Shown here: piece after piece, positions 25,351 to 34,798 of the stretch
Numbering within the stretch: the stretch's first letter is position 1
Layout: every line of letters starts with the position of its first letter
Assembly (NCBI RefSeq): GCF_013359755.1
Contig: NZ_JABMCJ010000092.1
Span: 248,001 to 312,000, forward strand
Length of the DNA: 64,000 nt
Origin: Tardiphaga robiniae
GTDB lineage: Bacteria > Pseudomonadota > Alphaproteobacteria > Rhizobiales > Xanthobacteraceae
Direction of reading: 5' to 3'
Translations under genes and position numbers: made by a program
The notes under the pieces: model-generated
The model's input: only the letters and a program-made list of their open reading frames with translations
Told to the model about the DNA's origin: nothing
The model's database searches: none

Positions 25351-27513
25351 ATGAACAGGACTGTGTTTTCGCTCCCCGCTGACAGCGCCTACAAGACCCG
25401 AGCGGGTCTCACCGTGGCGCGCCATGTCGATTATTTCACCGGCGGCACCGCGCTGGACGATCTGATCGTCCGGCTCGACCAGCGCCGCGGTGTGGTGTTG
25501 TCGTCGGGCACCACGGTGCCCGGCCGCTATGAGAGCTTCGATCTCGGTTTTTCCGATCCGCCGTTGCTGCTGGAAACCACCGGGACGGATTTCACGCTGA
25601 CGGCGCTGAACAAGCGTGGCCAGGTATTGATCGCCTTCCTCGCCGATACGCTGCAGGATCCCTGTATCGCGCTCGACGGGCGGACGATGTCGAAGCTCAA
25701 GGGCCACATCATCCGCGGCGAGGCGCCGGTCGAGGAAGACCAGCGCACCCGCCGCGCCAGCGTGATGTCGTTGGTGCGCGACATGGTCGCGCAATTGTTC
25801 TCCTCAGACGATTCCATGCTCGGGCTCTATGGCGCCTTCGCCTATGACCTCGTGTTCCAGATGGAAGACCTGAAGCAGAAGCGCACGCGCGAGGCCGACC
25901 AGCGCGACATCGTGCTGTATCTGCCCGACACGCTGCTGGCCTATGACCGCGCCACCGGCCGCGGCGTGGTGATGTCCTATGATTTCACCTGGAAGGATCG
26001 CACGACCGAAGGCCTGCCGCGTGATACGCCCGACAGCGGCTACAACAAGGCGCCGCGCCAGGGCTTTGCCGATCACGCCCCCGGCGAATATCAGAAGACG
26101 GTCGAGAACGCCCGCGCCGCTTTCGCGCGCGGCGACCTGTTCGAGGCGGTGCCCGGGCAATTATTTGCTGAACCTTGCGAACGCTCGCCGGCCGAGGTTT
26201 TCCAGCGCCTCTGCGTGATCAATCCGTCGCCTTACGGCGCACTGATGAATCTCGGCGACGGCGAATTTCTCGTCGCTGCCTCGCCCGAGATGTTCGTGCG
26301 CTCCGACGGTCGCCGCGTCGAGACCTGTCCGATCTCCGGCACCATCGCGCGCGGCGTCGATGCCATTGGCGATGCCGAGCAGATCCGGCAGTTGCTGAAT
26401 TCGGAGAAAGACGAGTTCGAACTCAACATGTGCACCGACGTCGATCGTAACGACAAGGCGCGCGTCTGCGTGCCCGGCACGATCAAGGTGCTGGCGCGTC
26501 GGCAGATCGAGACCTACTCAAAACTGTTCCATACTGTCGATCATGTGGAAGGCATGCTGCGGCCGGGCTTTGACGCGCTCGATGCGTTCCTGACCCATGC
26601 CTGGGCGGTGACGGTGACCGGTGCGCCGAAACTCTGGGCGATGCAGTTCGTCGAGGACAATGAGCGCTCGTCGCGACGTTGGTATGCCGGCGCCATCGGC
26701 GCCGTGTCATTCGATGGCGGCATCAATACCGGCATCACCATCCGTACCATTCGCATGAAGGACGGCCTCGCCGAAGTGCGCGTCGGCGCGACGCTGCTGT
26801 TCGATTCGGATCCCGTCGCCGAAGAGAAGGAATGCCAGACCAAGGCTGCAGCCCTGTTCCAGGCGCTGCGCGGCGATCCACCGAAGCGGCTGTCGGCCTT
26901 CGCGCCGGATGCAACCGGTTCGGGCAAGAAGGTCTTGCTGATCGATCATGATGACAGTTTCGTGCATATGCTGGCGGATTACTTCCGTCAGGTCGGCGCC
27001 ACCGTCAGCGTGGTTCGTCATGTCCATGCACAGACCGTCCTGAACCGCGAGAGTTTCGATCTCCTCGTGCTGTCGCCGGGGCCGGGACGTCCCGCCGATT
27101 TCGGCATCGGCAAGACACTCGATACCGCGCTGGACAAGAAACTGCCGGTGTTCGGCGTCTGCCTGGGCGTGCAGGCAATCGGCGAATATTTCGGCGGCGT
27201 GCTGGGCCAGCTCGCGCAGCCGGCGCATGGACGGCCGTCGCGCGTACAGGTGCGGGGCGGAAAGTTGATGAACGGTCTGCCCAATGAAATCGTCATCGGC
27301 CGCTATCACTCGCTGTTTGTCGAGCAGGACAGCATGCCCGATGTGCTCACCGTGACGGCCTCGACCGAGGACGGTGTCGCCATGGCCATCGAACACAAGA
27401 CGCTGCCGGTCGGCGGCGTGCAATTTCATCCGGAATCGCTGATGTCGCTTGGCGGCGAGGTCGGCTTACGTATCGTCGAAAACGCATTTCGGTTGGGGCA
27501 GCGCCCCAACTGA
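25351..27513 (+). CDS. trpE(G): Anthranilate synthase, fused components I and II
   Basis: 720 residues. Residues 1 to about 515 are the chorismate-binding TrpE part ([35 protein letters not shown], then [10 protein letters not shown] and [22 protein letters not shown]). The rest is a TrpG glutamine amidotransferase with nucleophile Cys in [16 protein letters not shown] and the His-Glu of VQFHPESLM. The fused form is usual in Rhizobiales. It makes anthranilate from chorismate and glutamine, the first step to tryptophan. Preceded by TAAGAGGACACC as ribosome site. Regulated by the leader attenuator. Confidence 0.96.
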   Translation: MNRTVFSLPADSAYKTRAGLTVARHVDYFTGGTALDDLIVRLDQRRGVVLSSGTTVPGRYESFDLGFSDPPLLLETTGTDFTLTALNKRGQVLIAFLADTLQDPCIALDGRTMSKLKGHIIRGEAPVEEDQRTRRASVMSLVRDMVAQLFSSDDSMLGLYGAFAYDLVFQMEDLKQKRTREADQRDIVLYLPDTLLAYDRATGRGVVMSYDFTWKDRTTEGLPRDTPDSGYNKAPRQGFADHAPGEYQKTVENARAAFARGDLFEAVPGQLFAEPCERSPAEVFQRLCVINPSPYGALMNLGDGEFLVAASPEMFVRSDGRRVETCPISGTIARGVDAIGDAEQIRQLLNSEKDEFELNMCTDVDRNDKARVCVPGTIKVLARRQIETYSKLFHTVDHVEGMLRPGFDALDAFLTHAWAVTVTGAPKLWAMQFVEDNERSSRRWYAGAIGAVSFDGGINTGITIRTIRMKDGLAEVRVGATLLFDSDPVAEEKECQTKAAALFQALRGDPPKRLSAFAPDATGSGKKVLLIDHDDSFVHMLADYFRQVGATVSVVRHVHAQTVLNRESFDLLVLSPGPGRPADFGIGKTLDTALDKKLPVFGVCLGVQAIGEYFGGVLGQLAQPAHGRPSRVQVRGGKLMNGLPNEIVIGRYHSLFVEQDSMPDVLTVTASTEDGVAMAIEHKTLPVGGVQFHPESLMSLGGEVGLRIVENAFRLGQRPN

Positions 27514-27541
27514 TGTCCATCTGAAGAACCGAAAGACCCTG

Positions 27542-28087
27542 ATGACACCCGAACTCGCGCACGATCTCAAAGCCTCCGTCCGCACCATTGTGGATTATCC
27601 GAAGCCGGGTATCCTGTTTCGCGACATCACCACACTGCTGGGTGATGCGCGCTCGTTCCGCCGCGCGGTGGATGAGCTGGTGCAGCCCTGGGCGGGGCTG
27701 AAGATCGACAAGGTCGCCGGCATGGAAGCGCGCGGCTTCATCATCGGCGGCGCGGTGGCGCATCAGTTGTCGGCCGGTTTCGTGCCGATCCGCAAGAAGG
27801 GCAAGCTGCCGCACACCACCGTGCGCATCGCTTACTCCCTTGAATACGGTATCGACGAGATGGAAGTGCATGCCGATGCCATCAAGCCCGGCGAGCGCGT
27901 CATCCTGGTGGATGATCTGATCGCCACCGGCGGCACGGCTGAAGGTGCGGTCAAACTGATGCGCCAGATCGGTGCCGAGGTGATGGCCGCCTGTTTCATC
28001 ATCGACCTGCCGGATCTCGGCGGCGCGGCCAAGCTGCGGGCGATGAATGTGCCGGTGCGGACGTTGATGACGTTCGACGGGCATTGA
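27542..28087 (+). CDS. apt: Adenine phosphoribosyltransferase
   Basis: 181 residues, full family length. The PRPP-binding motif is [16 protein letters not shown] (about 121-136), and [14 protein letters not shown] near the start and [11 protein letters not shown] (about 61-71) are Apt marks. It salvages adenine to AMP with PRPP. It begins 28 bp after trpE(G), so it may share that transcript although there is no pathway link beyond PRPP use. The in-frame GTG far upstream (27449) overlaps trpE(G) and is not needed. Confidence 0.95.
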   Translation: MTPELAHDLKASVRTIVDYPKPGILFRDITTLLGDARSFRRAVDELVQPWAGLKIDKVAGMEARGFIIGGAVAHQLSAGFVPIRKKGKLPHTTVRIAYSLEYGIDEMEVHADAIKPGERVILVDDLIATGGTAEGAVKLMRQIGAEVMAACFIIDLPDLGGAAKLRAMNVPVRTLMTFDGH

Positions 28088-28094
28088 TTGCCCG

Positions 28095-28763
28095 TCACGA
28101 CCCCTGCAGCAGCAGCCCCAGCTCGATCTCCCGAAAGCTGAAATAATTCTTCCTGATCCACTGATGCAGCTCGGTCGATGAATCCTGCTCCGAGCGCAAA
28201 TAGCCGGTGAAGGAGAAATTCAGCCGGTCGATATAGGTCTTGAGGAACACCGGCAGCGCCGCGATGCGCAGCATGCGGCCCTGCGCCAGCGCCACCGGGA
28301 TTTCGCCGCGCAGCACGTGTTCGTTGTCGATCACATAAAGCGAATTGCGGGTGAACTGCTGCTGCAGCATCTCGTAGCCGCGCAATGAGGCGCGGTCGCT
28401 ATCGCCCATGAAGAACACGATGGGCGCCACGCCGCGGCGTGCGGCTTCCTTGGCGAAACCGATCTCGCCGGTCATTTTGAAGAATTCGTCGAAGGCGAAA
28501 TAGCCGAGGTCGATCACCTTGGCGACGTCGTCATTGATGATGAGCCGGTCCATCAGCGACATCTTGCCAAATGTGTCGCCGATATCGGCGGTCTCGGTCA
28601 GCTTCGGCAGGAAATCCAGCAGCGACGGTTCTTTCAGGCTGACATCGAAGGCGGTGACGTCGCCGCGCTGCAGCTTCAGGAATTCGCACAACAGGCGCGC
28701 GACGAGGGTCTTGCCGACCATCGGTCGCGTCGAGCAGATGATATAAACGGGCGTGCGTCGCAT
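28095..28763 (-). CDS. P-loop NTPase, ParA-like without the signature lysine
   Basis: 222 residues. The N-terminal YIICSTRPMVGKTLVARLLCEFLKL (about 7-31) is a Walker A loop, STRPMVGKT. ParA/MinD proteins have KGGxGKT here; this one has Arg in place of the signature Lys and Pro-Met in place of Gly-Gly. DVTAFDVSLKEPSLLDFL follows like a switch I region. The later parts (FFMGDSDRASLRGYEMLQQQF, then RIAALPVFLKTYIDRLNFSFTGYL) match no family I know. Encoded 48 bp downstream of a true ParA-like gene on the same strand, so they may form a heteromer. Function unknown. Confidence 0.75.
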   Translation of the reverse strand: MRRTPVYIICSTRPMVGKTLVARLLCEFLKLQRGDVTAFDVSLKEPSLLDFLPKLTETADIGDTFGKMSLMDRLIINDDVAKVIDLGYFAFDEFFKMTGEIGFAKEAARRGVAPIVFFMGDSDRASLRGYEMLQQQFTRNSLYVIDNEHVLRGEIPVALAQGRMLRIAALPVFLKTYIDRLNFSFTGYLRSEQDSSTELHQWIRKNYFSFREIELGLLLQGS

Positions 28764-28811
28764 CGGCGCAATATCAGGCGAATCCGACGCCGCTCCAATC
28801 GTTATATGGAC

Positions 28812-29567
28812 TTACTTCTCGCCGGGGCTGCGGGCGCCGGGCTTGTCGTGGACGATGTCGGTCAGCTTGATGCGGTCGAACTCGCTCCAGACATTGGCCA
28901 GCCAGTGCCGGACATAGCCGCGCAGCACGAACGAATAGTTCGCGGTCTCGTCGTGCGGTCCCTTGTTGGCGACGAATTTCAGGAACGGCACGCTGGACAC
29001 TTCGACCTGCTCATAGGCCATTTCGTTCAGCTTCGGGATGGTGATCTCGGTGGCGCCCTTGATGCGGTGGAAATAGGAGTTGTAGGTCGCCTGGTCCCAT
29101 TCGAAGAAGCTGGTGTTGTTAATGAAGTTCTTCACAAGGAAATACTTCGCGCCGTCCATGAAGCCGGCGGTCTCGGCGATCTCGTCCAGGGAGGCGATCG
29201 ACGGGCCGAGTATATGGAAAACGGCAAAGGTGATCTGGCCGGACTTGGCGGCATCGAGGAAGCCGATGTCACGCAGATCGGCCAGCGCCCGGGACAGCAG
29301 GCCTGCGCGGACGTCGATCACGGTCACCGAGGGCGATGCGCTGTTGAGCGTATCGAAGATCTTCATCTGGTCGGACGTGGTCGTCATGTCGACGATTTCG
29401 GTGATGTCCGAATGGAACCGCTTCAGCGTGCCGCGCGGCGCTTCGGTGTCGAAAGCGCGCGTCGGAACGTTGTTGGCGCTGAAATAGTCCAGAACCGTCC
29501 GCGAAACCGTGGTCTTGCCGACCCCACCCTTGTCCGCGCCGACGACAATCACTGCTGGCTTCGCCAT
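28812..29567 (-). CDS. ParA-like ATPase (deviant Walker A)
   Basis: 251 residues. VIVVGADKGGVGKTTVSRTVLDYF gives a deviant Walker A (KGGVGKTT, about 13-20) with the signature Lys. ARAFDTEAPRGTLKRF is the switch region and VTVIDVRAGLLSRAL (about 82-96) the Walker B strand. ParA-like ATPases dimerise on ATP and position DNA or protein cargo. There is no ParB gene or parS site nearby, so it is not a plasmid or chromosome partition pair but more like an orphan positioning ATPase. Upstream gene of the pair; AAAGGAATTCC precedes the ATG. Confidence 0.82.
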   Translation of the reverse strand: MAKPAVIVVGADKGGVGKTTVSRTVLDYFSANNVPTRAFDTEAPRGTLKRFHSDITEIVDMTTTSDQMKIFDTLNSASPSVTVIDVRAGLLSRALADLRDIGFLDAAKSGQITFAVFHILGPSIASLDEIAETAGFMDGAKYFLVKNFINNTSFFEWDQATYNSYFHRIKGATEITIPKLNEMAYEQVEVSSVPFLKFVANKGPHDETANYSFVLRGYVRHWLANVWSEFDRIKLTDIVHDKPGARSPGEK

Positions 29568-29874
29568 GGAATTCCTTTGCCGCTTTCAACTGGAGCATCC
29601 GCGCGATGGAGATTCGCGCGCCGGAGAACACTACCCGATGCCTGCTTTGGGCGCGAACATGGCAGAAACAAGGGGGATTTCAATCGCTGAAAGATATGGC
29701 CCACGGAAATCATTGGGAAATTCTCAATATTTGGCTGCCGGCGTTGTTTCCCGCGTTACGGCTACCCGACCGGGCTTGCAGGTGCCGGGGTCCCCGGCGG
29801 CGCTCACCACACCGTGATTGATGCGACGCACAAAATAGATTGCAGCCTAATCGATAGGGTCCTATCTAATTTCC
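29568..29874. other. 307-bp divergent gap between ParA-like and MarR genes
   Basis: Should carry the promoter of the ParA pair on one side and of the MarR-FUSC operon on the other. It has a GC hairpin GCCGGGG-T-CCCCGGC near 29782-29797 and the perfect palindrome at 29853-29866. The sequence in the middle is more AT-rich than the surroundings, with no gene I can support. Confidence 0.5.
29853..29866. promoter_or_regulatory. Candidate MarR operator of the efflux operon
   Basis: GATAGG-GT-CCTATC, a perfect 6-2-6 palindrome ending nine bases before the MarR start codon. A dimer bound here would block the start region of the operon, which fits autorepression by the MarR protein. Confidence 0.55.
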
Positions 29875-30354
29875 ATGCCCCACTCCCAAGCGCATATCCA
29901 GGCCGAACTGGGCCTGCTGGTTGCGCGACTGGCACGGGTCTGGCGCCGCAAGGCTGACCAGACCCTGTCGGCGCATGGCCTGTCCGAAGCCACGGCCCAT
30001 CCGCTGCTGATCCTGTCGCGGCCCGGACGCGAGAACGTGCGTCAGGGCGTGCTCGCCGACGAAATGGGGCTCGAAGGTCCATCGGTGGTCCGGCTGATCG
30101 ACCTGCTGGCTGCCGAAGGGCTCGTCGAGCGCCGAGAGGACCCGACCGACCGCCGCGCCAAGGTGCTGCATCTGACGCTGCTCGGCGAAGCCAAGGCCGA
30201 AGAGATCAGGCGCGTCATGCGCCGGCTGCGCGGTGACCTGATGAAGGGCATCGCGCCGGATGAACTCGCTATTGCCTTCGATGTGCTCGGACGGATCGAG
30301 CTATCGGCGAATCGCCTGTATGAGGCCGCCGAGGAGGCGGACGCGCTGCCATGA
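29875..30354 (+). CDS. MarR-family regulator of a FUSC efflux operon
   Basis: 159 residues. Winged helix with ATAHPLLILSRPGRENVRQGVLADEMGLEGPSVVRLIDLLAAEGLVERREDPTDRRAKVLHLT (about 40-102) and the DRRA wing. No clear ribosome site precedes it, and a palindrome lies nine bases upstream. Its stop overlaps the FUSC gene ATG (ATGA), so it is first of a four-gene operon and probably represses it until an aromatic or similar toxic compound binds. Confidence 0.9.
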   Translation: MPHSQAHIQAELGLLVARLARVWRRKADQTLSAHGLSEATAHPLLILSRPGRENVRQGVLADEMGLEGPSVVRLIDLLAAEGLVERREDPTDRRAKVLHLTLLGEAKAEEIRRVMRRLRGDLMKGIAPDELAIAFDVLGRIELSANRLYEAAEEADALP

Positions 30355-32417
30355 CCTCCGCTGCTGCCAGACCGCCGTTTCTCGTCCGCCACGCCGACAT
30401 CATCTTCTCCGTGAAAACCTTCATCGCCGGCATGATGGCTTTGCTCATCGGCTTTGCGATGGATCTGCCGCGGCCCTACTGGGCGCTGGCCACGGTCTAT
30501 ATCGCCTCGCAGCCGCTGGCCGGCGCGACGCGTTCGAAAGCGCTGTTTCGCGTCATCGGCACACTGGTTGGGGCTTCGGCCAGCGTGGTACTGGTCCCGA
30601 ACCTCGTCAATTCCCCAGAACTGCTCAGCCTCGCCATCGCGCTGTGGGTCGGTCTCTGTCTCTATGTGTCACTGCTGGACAGGACGCCGCGCGGCTACAT
30701 GTTCATGCTGGCAGGCTATACCTGCGCGCTGATCAGCTTTCCCTCGGTCAACGAACCCGCAGCCATCTTCGATACGGCCGTGGCGCGCAGCGAGGAGATC
30801 ATTGTCGGCATCCTGTGTGCCACACTGGTCTCCACGATCCTGCTGCCGCGCAGCGTCGGCCCCGCGGTTGCAACGCGGGTCGATAGCTGGCTCGCCGGTG
30901 CGCGCAAGCTGACGCAGGACGTGCTAGCCGGCCGCAGCGCCGATCCCGCGACCCGCGACCTGCGCCTCAAGCTCGCCGCCGACGCCGTCGATATCGATAC
31001 GCTCGCCGATCATCTGGCCTATGATCGGCTCGGCGGACGCGAGACCTCACGCTGGATGCGCGCCCTGCGCACGCGCATGCTGACATTCCTGCCGCTACTG
31101 TCATCCATGGGCGATCACATCGACGCGCTGGGCGAAGACGCGCGGACGACCTCACCGCAATTGATGGCGCTGATCGACGACGTCTCCGCCTGGATCGCCG
31201 ACAACGATACCGACCGCGAACCCGCCGAGCGGCTGCGCAGCATGATCGCCGCGCAGCAGCCGAAACTGAGCGCGTCGTCGTCGTGGACCGAGATCATGAT
31301 CGCCAGTCTGCTGATGCGGATGCGCGAGCTTGTCGATATTTCGACGGATTGCCGGGTCCTCAATCAGGCGATTGCCGAGGGCGGCCGTCCGCCGGGCGCG
31401 AAACTCGCCTTTCAGGCTGAAGCCGGTGTGGCCCCGGTGCGGCATGTCGATCACGGCATGGCGCTATGGTCCGCAGCAGGCGTATTCGTGACCATCCTCG
31501 TCTGCTGCGCGTTCTGGATCGCCACCGGCTGGACCGATGGCGCGACAGCACCGACCATGGCGGCTGTCGGCTGCTCGTTCTTCGCCAGCATGGATGATCC
31601 CGCGGTGGGGTTGCGCGGCTTCGCCAAATGGACGCTGGCCGCGATGGTGATCATCGCGCTCTATCTGTTCGCGATCCTGCCGGCCATCACCGATGTCGAG
31701 TTGCTTGTGGCCGTGCTGGCGCCGCCGTTCCTGCTGTTCGGTTACCTGATCGCACGCCCGGCGACGTTCTTCATTGGCATGCTGCTGGCGGCGAATACCG
31801 CGACGCTGATGGCGCTGCAGACGACATACAATGCCGACTTCGCGAGTTTCGCCAATTCCAGCGTGGCTTTCTTCGTCGGCACCGAGCTGTCCGTCATCTC
31901 GATCCAGCTGATCCGCTCGGTGGGCTCCGAATGGAGTGTAAAGCGGCTGATGCGGCGCGGCTGGATCGCCATCGCGCAGGCTGCCGAACAGCGCGGCAAC
32001 CGTGATCGCGCCGCCTTTGCCGGGTTGATGCTGAACCGCATCGGCCTTCTGGCGCCACGGCTGACGGCGCTGAAGGATTCACCGCTGCGTGCTGTCGACA
32101 ACCTGCGCGAATTGCGCGTCGGGCTGAATATCGTCGATCTGCGCCGGGCGCGTCATCATCTGTCGTCGCCGATGCTCAATGCGATGGACACGATGCTGGA
32201 CGAACTGGCCGTGAGCTTCCGCAACTACAAAGGCGGAGCGATGCCAGAGCCGCTGCTGGCGAAGGTTGATCACGCGCTGTCGGAGGCCATCAGCGAGCGC
32301 GGGGCAGGGCGCGCGGATGCACTGATCGGGCTTGTCGGCATTCGCCGCGGTCTGTTTCCGACAGCACCCGCCTATCTGCCCGAATCGGGCCTTCTCGCCG
32401 GGAGTGTGGCGGCATGA
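30351..32417 (+). CDS. FUSC/AaeB-type inner membrane efflux protein
   Basis: 688 residues. Two membrane blocks (about 14-170 and 370-520), each of several helices and each followed by a cytoplasmic part, the layout of the fusaric acid resistance / AaeB family. PRPYWALATVYIASQPLAGATRSKALFRVIGTLVG (about 37-71) is the conserved first-block signature. With a periplasmic HlyD adaptor and DUF1656 protein it would export aromatic carboxylic acids or related toxins. ATGA overlaps at both ends. Confidence 0.92.
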   Translation: MTSAAARPPFLVRHADIIFSVKTFIAGMMALLIGFAMDLPRPYWALATVYIASQPLAGATRSKALFRVIGTLVGASASVVLVPNLVNSPELLSLAIALWVGLCLYVSLLDRTPRGYMFMLAGYTCALISFPSVNEPAAIFDTAVARSEEIIVGILCATLVSTILLPRSVGPAVATRVDSWLAGARKLTQDVLAGRSADPATRDLRLKLAADAVDIDTLADHLAYDRLGGRETSRWMRALRTRMLTFLPLLSSMGDHIDALGEDARTTSPQLMALIDDVSAWIADNDTDREPAERLRSMIAAQQPKLSASSSWTEIMIASLLMRMRELVDISTDCRVLNQAIAEGGRPPGAKLAFQAEAGVAPVRHVDHGMALWSAAGVFVTILVCCAFWIATGWTDGATAPTMAAVGCSFFASMDDPAVGLRGFAKWTLAAMVIIALYLFAILPAITDVELLVAVLAPPFLLFGYLIARPATFFIGMLLAANTATLMALQTTYNADFASFANSSVAFFVGTELSVISIQLIRSVGSEWSVKRLMRRGWIAIAQAAEQRGNRDRAAFAGLMLNRIGLLAPRLTALKDSPLRAVDNLRELRVGLNIVDLRRARHHLSSPMLNAMDTMLDELAVSFRNYKGGAMPEPLLAKVDHALSEAISERGAGRADALIGLVGIRRGLFPTAPAYLPESGLLAGSVAA

Positions 32418-32623
32418 GATATGAAATCGATCTGTTCGGCGTGCTGATGCCGTCGCTGATGCTGTGGCTGATTATCACTTACGCCATCGGCGCACTGCTG
32501 CGCCCGTTGATCGAGCGCTCCGGCCTCTATCGCTATGTCTGGCACCGCGCGCTGTTCGATCTTGCTCTGTATGTCTGCCTGCTCGGTGGCGTGGTCTATT
32601 TATCCTCCGGATTGCTGTCATGA
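32414..32623 (+). CDS. DUF1656 (AaeX-like) small membrane protein
   Basis: 69 residues with two membrane segments (about 12-32 and 45-65) and the family start YEIDLFGVLMPSLMLWLIITYAIGALLRPLIERSGLYRYVWHRALFD. DUF1656/AaeX proteins are always encoded between FUSC and HlyD genes; their exact role is unknown. Overlaps both neighbours by four bases. Confidence 0.92.
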   Translation: MRYEIDLFGVLMPSLMLWLIITYAIGALLRPLIERSGLYRYVWHRALFDLALYVCLLGGVVYLSSGLLS

Positions 32624-33516
32624 AAAATGCTGTGAGTTTTATTCGTCGTTTCGCCGTCACCGCGCTGGCCGTCGTCGCCGCGCTCGCCGTGGGGCGCTAT
32701 CTCTGGGTCTATTACATGGATGCGCCGTGGACCCGCGACGGCCGCGTCCGTGCCGACGTGGTGACCGTGGCGCCGGATGTCTCGGGCTTCGTTACCGAGA
32801 TTCTGGTGAAGGACAATCAGAAGGTGGCCCGTGGCGACGTCATCATGCGGATCGACCGTGCACGTTTCGCGCTGGCACTGCAGCAGGCCGAAGCCGTTGT
32901 GGCCGGTCGCAAGGCCAGCCTTGAACAGGCCGATCTCGATCTGAAGCGTTACAAGGAATTGACAACGGCCGCCGTCTCGCAGCAGAAGCAGGAACAGGTG
33001 CTGGCGACGCAACTGCTGGCCAAGGCGTCGCTGGATCAGGCCATTGCCGATCGGGCCGTGGCGCAGCTCAATCTCGATCGCAGCGAGGTTCACGCGCCCG
33101 TCTCGGGCGTGATCTCCAACATGGACCTGCGCCCCGGTACCTATGTCACTGCCGGCAAGGGCGTGATGGCATTGGTCGATACGTCGAGCCTGCATGTCGA
33201 CGGCTATTTCGAGGAGACCAAGCTGTCGCGGATCCACGTCGGCGATCCCGTCCACATTCACTTGATGGGTGATGCCGCCAAGCTCACCGGCCATGTGGAG
33301 AGCGTTGCCGCCGGCATCGAGGACCGCGACCGCGCAGAGGGTAGCAACCTGCTCGCCAATGTGACCCCGACCTTCAGTTGGGTCCGTCTCGCCCAGCGCG
33401 TGCCGGTGCGCATCGCGCTCGACGCTGTTCCGGCAGGTGCGACGCTGGTCGCGGGCCGCACGGCGACGGTGGAGATTTTGCCGGGCAACGGGACGACGGT
33501 TGCGAAGGTGAACTGA
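32620..33516 (+). CDS. HlyD/EmrA-type periplasmic adaptor
   Basis: 298 residues from the ATG overlapping the DUF1656 stop. One N-terminal anchor (about 9-30), then YMDAPWTRDGRVRADVVTVAPDVSGFVTEILVKDNQKVARGDVIMRID (lipoyl half), a short coiled-coil hairpin (about 85-140), the second half HAPVSGVISNMDLRPGTYV (about 152-170), and a beta-barrel. It bridges the FUSC pump to an outer-membrane channel, which is not encoded here. Last gene of the operon; the AraC gene converges four bases after its stop. Confidence 0.93.
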   Translation: MKNAVSFIRRFAVTALAVVAALAVGRYLWVYYMDAPWTRDGRVRADVVTVAPDVSGFVTEILVKDNQKVARGDVIMRIDRARFALALQQAEAVVAGRKASLEQADLDLKRYKELTTAAVSQQKQEQVLATQLLAKASLDQAIADRAVAQLNLDRSEVHAPVSGVISNMDLRPGTYVTAGKGVMALVDTSSLHVDGYFEETKLSRIHVGDPVHIHLMGDAAKLTGHVESVAAGIEDRDRAEGSNLLANVTPTFSWVRLAQRVPVRIALDAVPAGATLVAGRTATVEILPGNGTTVAKVN

Positions 33517-33520
33517 CGCT

Positions 33521-34606
33521 TCAGGCGTCCGTATCCGGCATCGTATCCAGCAGCATCGTCTCAAATCGCGCACGTATCTCGCGAGGTGTCGCGCCAAAAC
33601 GTTTCTTGAAGGTGCGGTTGAAATACGAGAGGTCGCCGAAGCCGACCTCGAAAGCGATGGTGCTGACGGCGCGATCCCCGCGGTTGCCATCGCGCAGCAT
33701 GTGGAAGGCGCGCTCGAGCCGGCGCTCCAGCAGGTAGTCCGAAAACGTCCGGCCTTCGGCCTCGAACAATTTCTGGAAATAACGCGCGGTGACGCCATGG
33801 GTGGTCGCGAGCCGCTCCAGTGACAGCGTCGGCTGGCTGAGGCTGGCCTCGATATCGGCCTTGAGCGACAGCAGGCTGATAGTCGGCCGATCCTGGCGCC
33901 ATGCGCCACGCCGCGCCGGCGCATCGGCTTCATCGATCATGGTGGCGACGAGGCCGTTCATATAATCGATGGCAAGGCCGGTCAGCGCCGCCGAATTCAT
34001 CGGCAACAATCCGCGCATTACGGCAGCGGCGTAATGGCCGAGCGCGATCAGCCCGCCATTGTCATGGGCGATGTGGCGCAATCCGGTATGGCCATTGCTG
34101 GTGAGTAGCAGGCAGTCGACGCGGCTCACATCATTCATGATGAAGGTGGTGGCGCGGCCGGGATCGAGAATGATCGCCTCGCGCGGCATGCATGTCTGGC
34201 GCTGGCCATCCTGCTGGACGATCACCACGCCATCGGATGGTCGCAGCACCAGGATATCCTGCGACGGGTCGTTGCCAGTCGTGGCGGTATCGTCGTCGGG
34301 CATGGTCCAGAGCGGTGCGGGATCGAAACACGACATCAGTCCGAGATGCGGCTGCATCCGCAGGATCGCCTTTGACTGGAACGGCGCTGCGCGAAACGAT
34401 CCCAGCGAATTACGCTGCACGGTCTTCCACGGCAGGCGGCTCTCAAGCGGCTTGCGCAGGGTGTCATCGATATCGTCCGCAACCAGCCAGAGCGGGACGA
34501 GAGGGCAATCGGGAGCGGCATCGACGCAGGATGGAGACCGCGACTGATGCGCGTTTGCCACAGCATCGAATCCAAACCGCTTCGTTCGCTCCAGTCCGAC
34601 TATCAA
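33521..34606 (-). CDS. AraC-family regulator next to a siderophore receptor
   Basis: Up to 361 residues. The last ~100 carry the double HTH: LSLERLATTHGVTARYFQKLFEAEGRTFSDYLLERRLERAFHML, then AVSTIAFEVGFGDLSYFNRTFKKRFGATPREIR. The first ~220 fit an AraC ligand-binding domain (VLRPSDGVVIVQQDG...). The start given (TTG at 34606) is uncertain and the protein may begin later. Divergent from the TonB receptor, so by analogy with PchR-type regulators it may sense the ferric siderophore and turn on the receptor and permease. The efflux operon ends right beside it and is a less likely target. Confidence 0.82.
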   Translation of the reverse strand: MIVGLERTKRFGFDAVANAHQSRSPSCVDAAPDCPLVPLWLVADDIDDTLRKPLESRLPWKTVQRNSLGSFRAAPFQSKAILRMQPHLGLMSCFDPAPLWTMPDDDTATTGNDPSQDILVLRPSDGVVIVQQDGQRQTCMPREAIILDPGRATTFIMNDVSRVDCLLLTSNGHTGLRHIAHDNGGLIALGHYAAAVMRGLLPMNSAALTGLAIDYMNGLVATMIDEADAPARRGAWRQDRPTISLLSLKADIEASLSQPTLSLERLATTHGVTARYFQKLFEAEGRTFSDYLLERRLERAFHMLRDGNRGDRAVSTIAFEVGFGDLSYFNRTFKKRFGATPREIRARFETMLLDTMPDTDA

Positions 34607-34696
34607 TTCACCAAGTCCAAGTCATGCCATGGGGCTGTGCCGTATCGCTGTGACGATAGACGGAATGCACAGGCGTAAGAAGAGTAAAGCCGCGGC

Positions 34697-34716
34697 TGGA
34701 ATTTACATTGATTCCA
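34697..34716. promoter_or_regulatory. Inverted repeat upstream of the second TonB receptor
   Basis: TGGAAT-N8-ATTCCA, 83 bp before the receptor ATG and 91 bp from the AraC start. On the minus strand the left half extends to TTTGGAAT, close to half of an Irr/ICE box. It could bind Irr or the AraC protein. Position is suggestive only. Confidence 0.4.
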
Positions 34717-34798
34717 AACTGCTGCGGCCTCGGTCGAATTGACCGGCTCGACCTCTCCAGTGCTTCGTCGCCACGAACATACGGAAGATTCCGAGCTC

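Noticed and set aside
24583-25794. 403-codon open frame on the minus strand
   Set aside because: Runs across a GNAT gene, the trp leader and trpE(G) in antisense; no domain and it would cross a terminator.
28806-29690. 294-codon frame on the plus strand
   Set aside because: Antisense of the ParA-like gene, whose Walker A and family pattern are clear on the minus strand.
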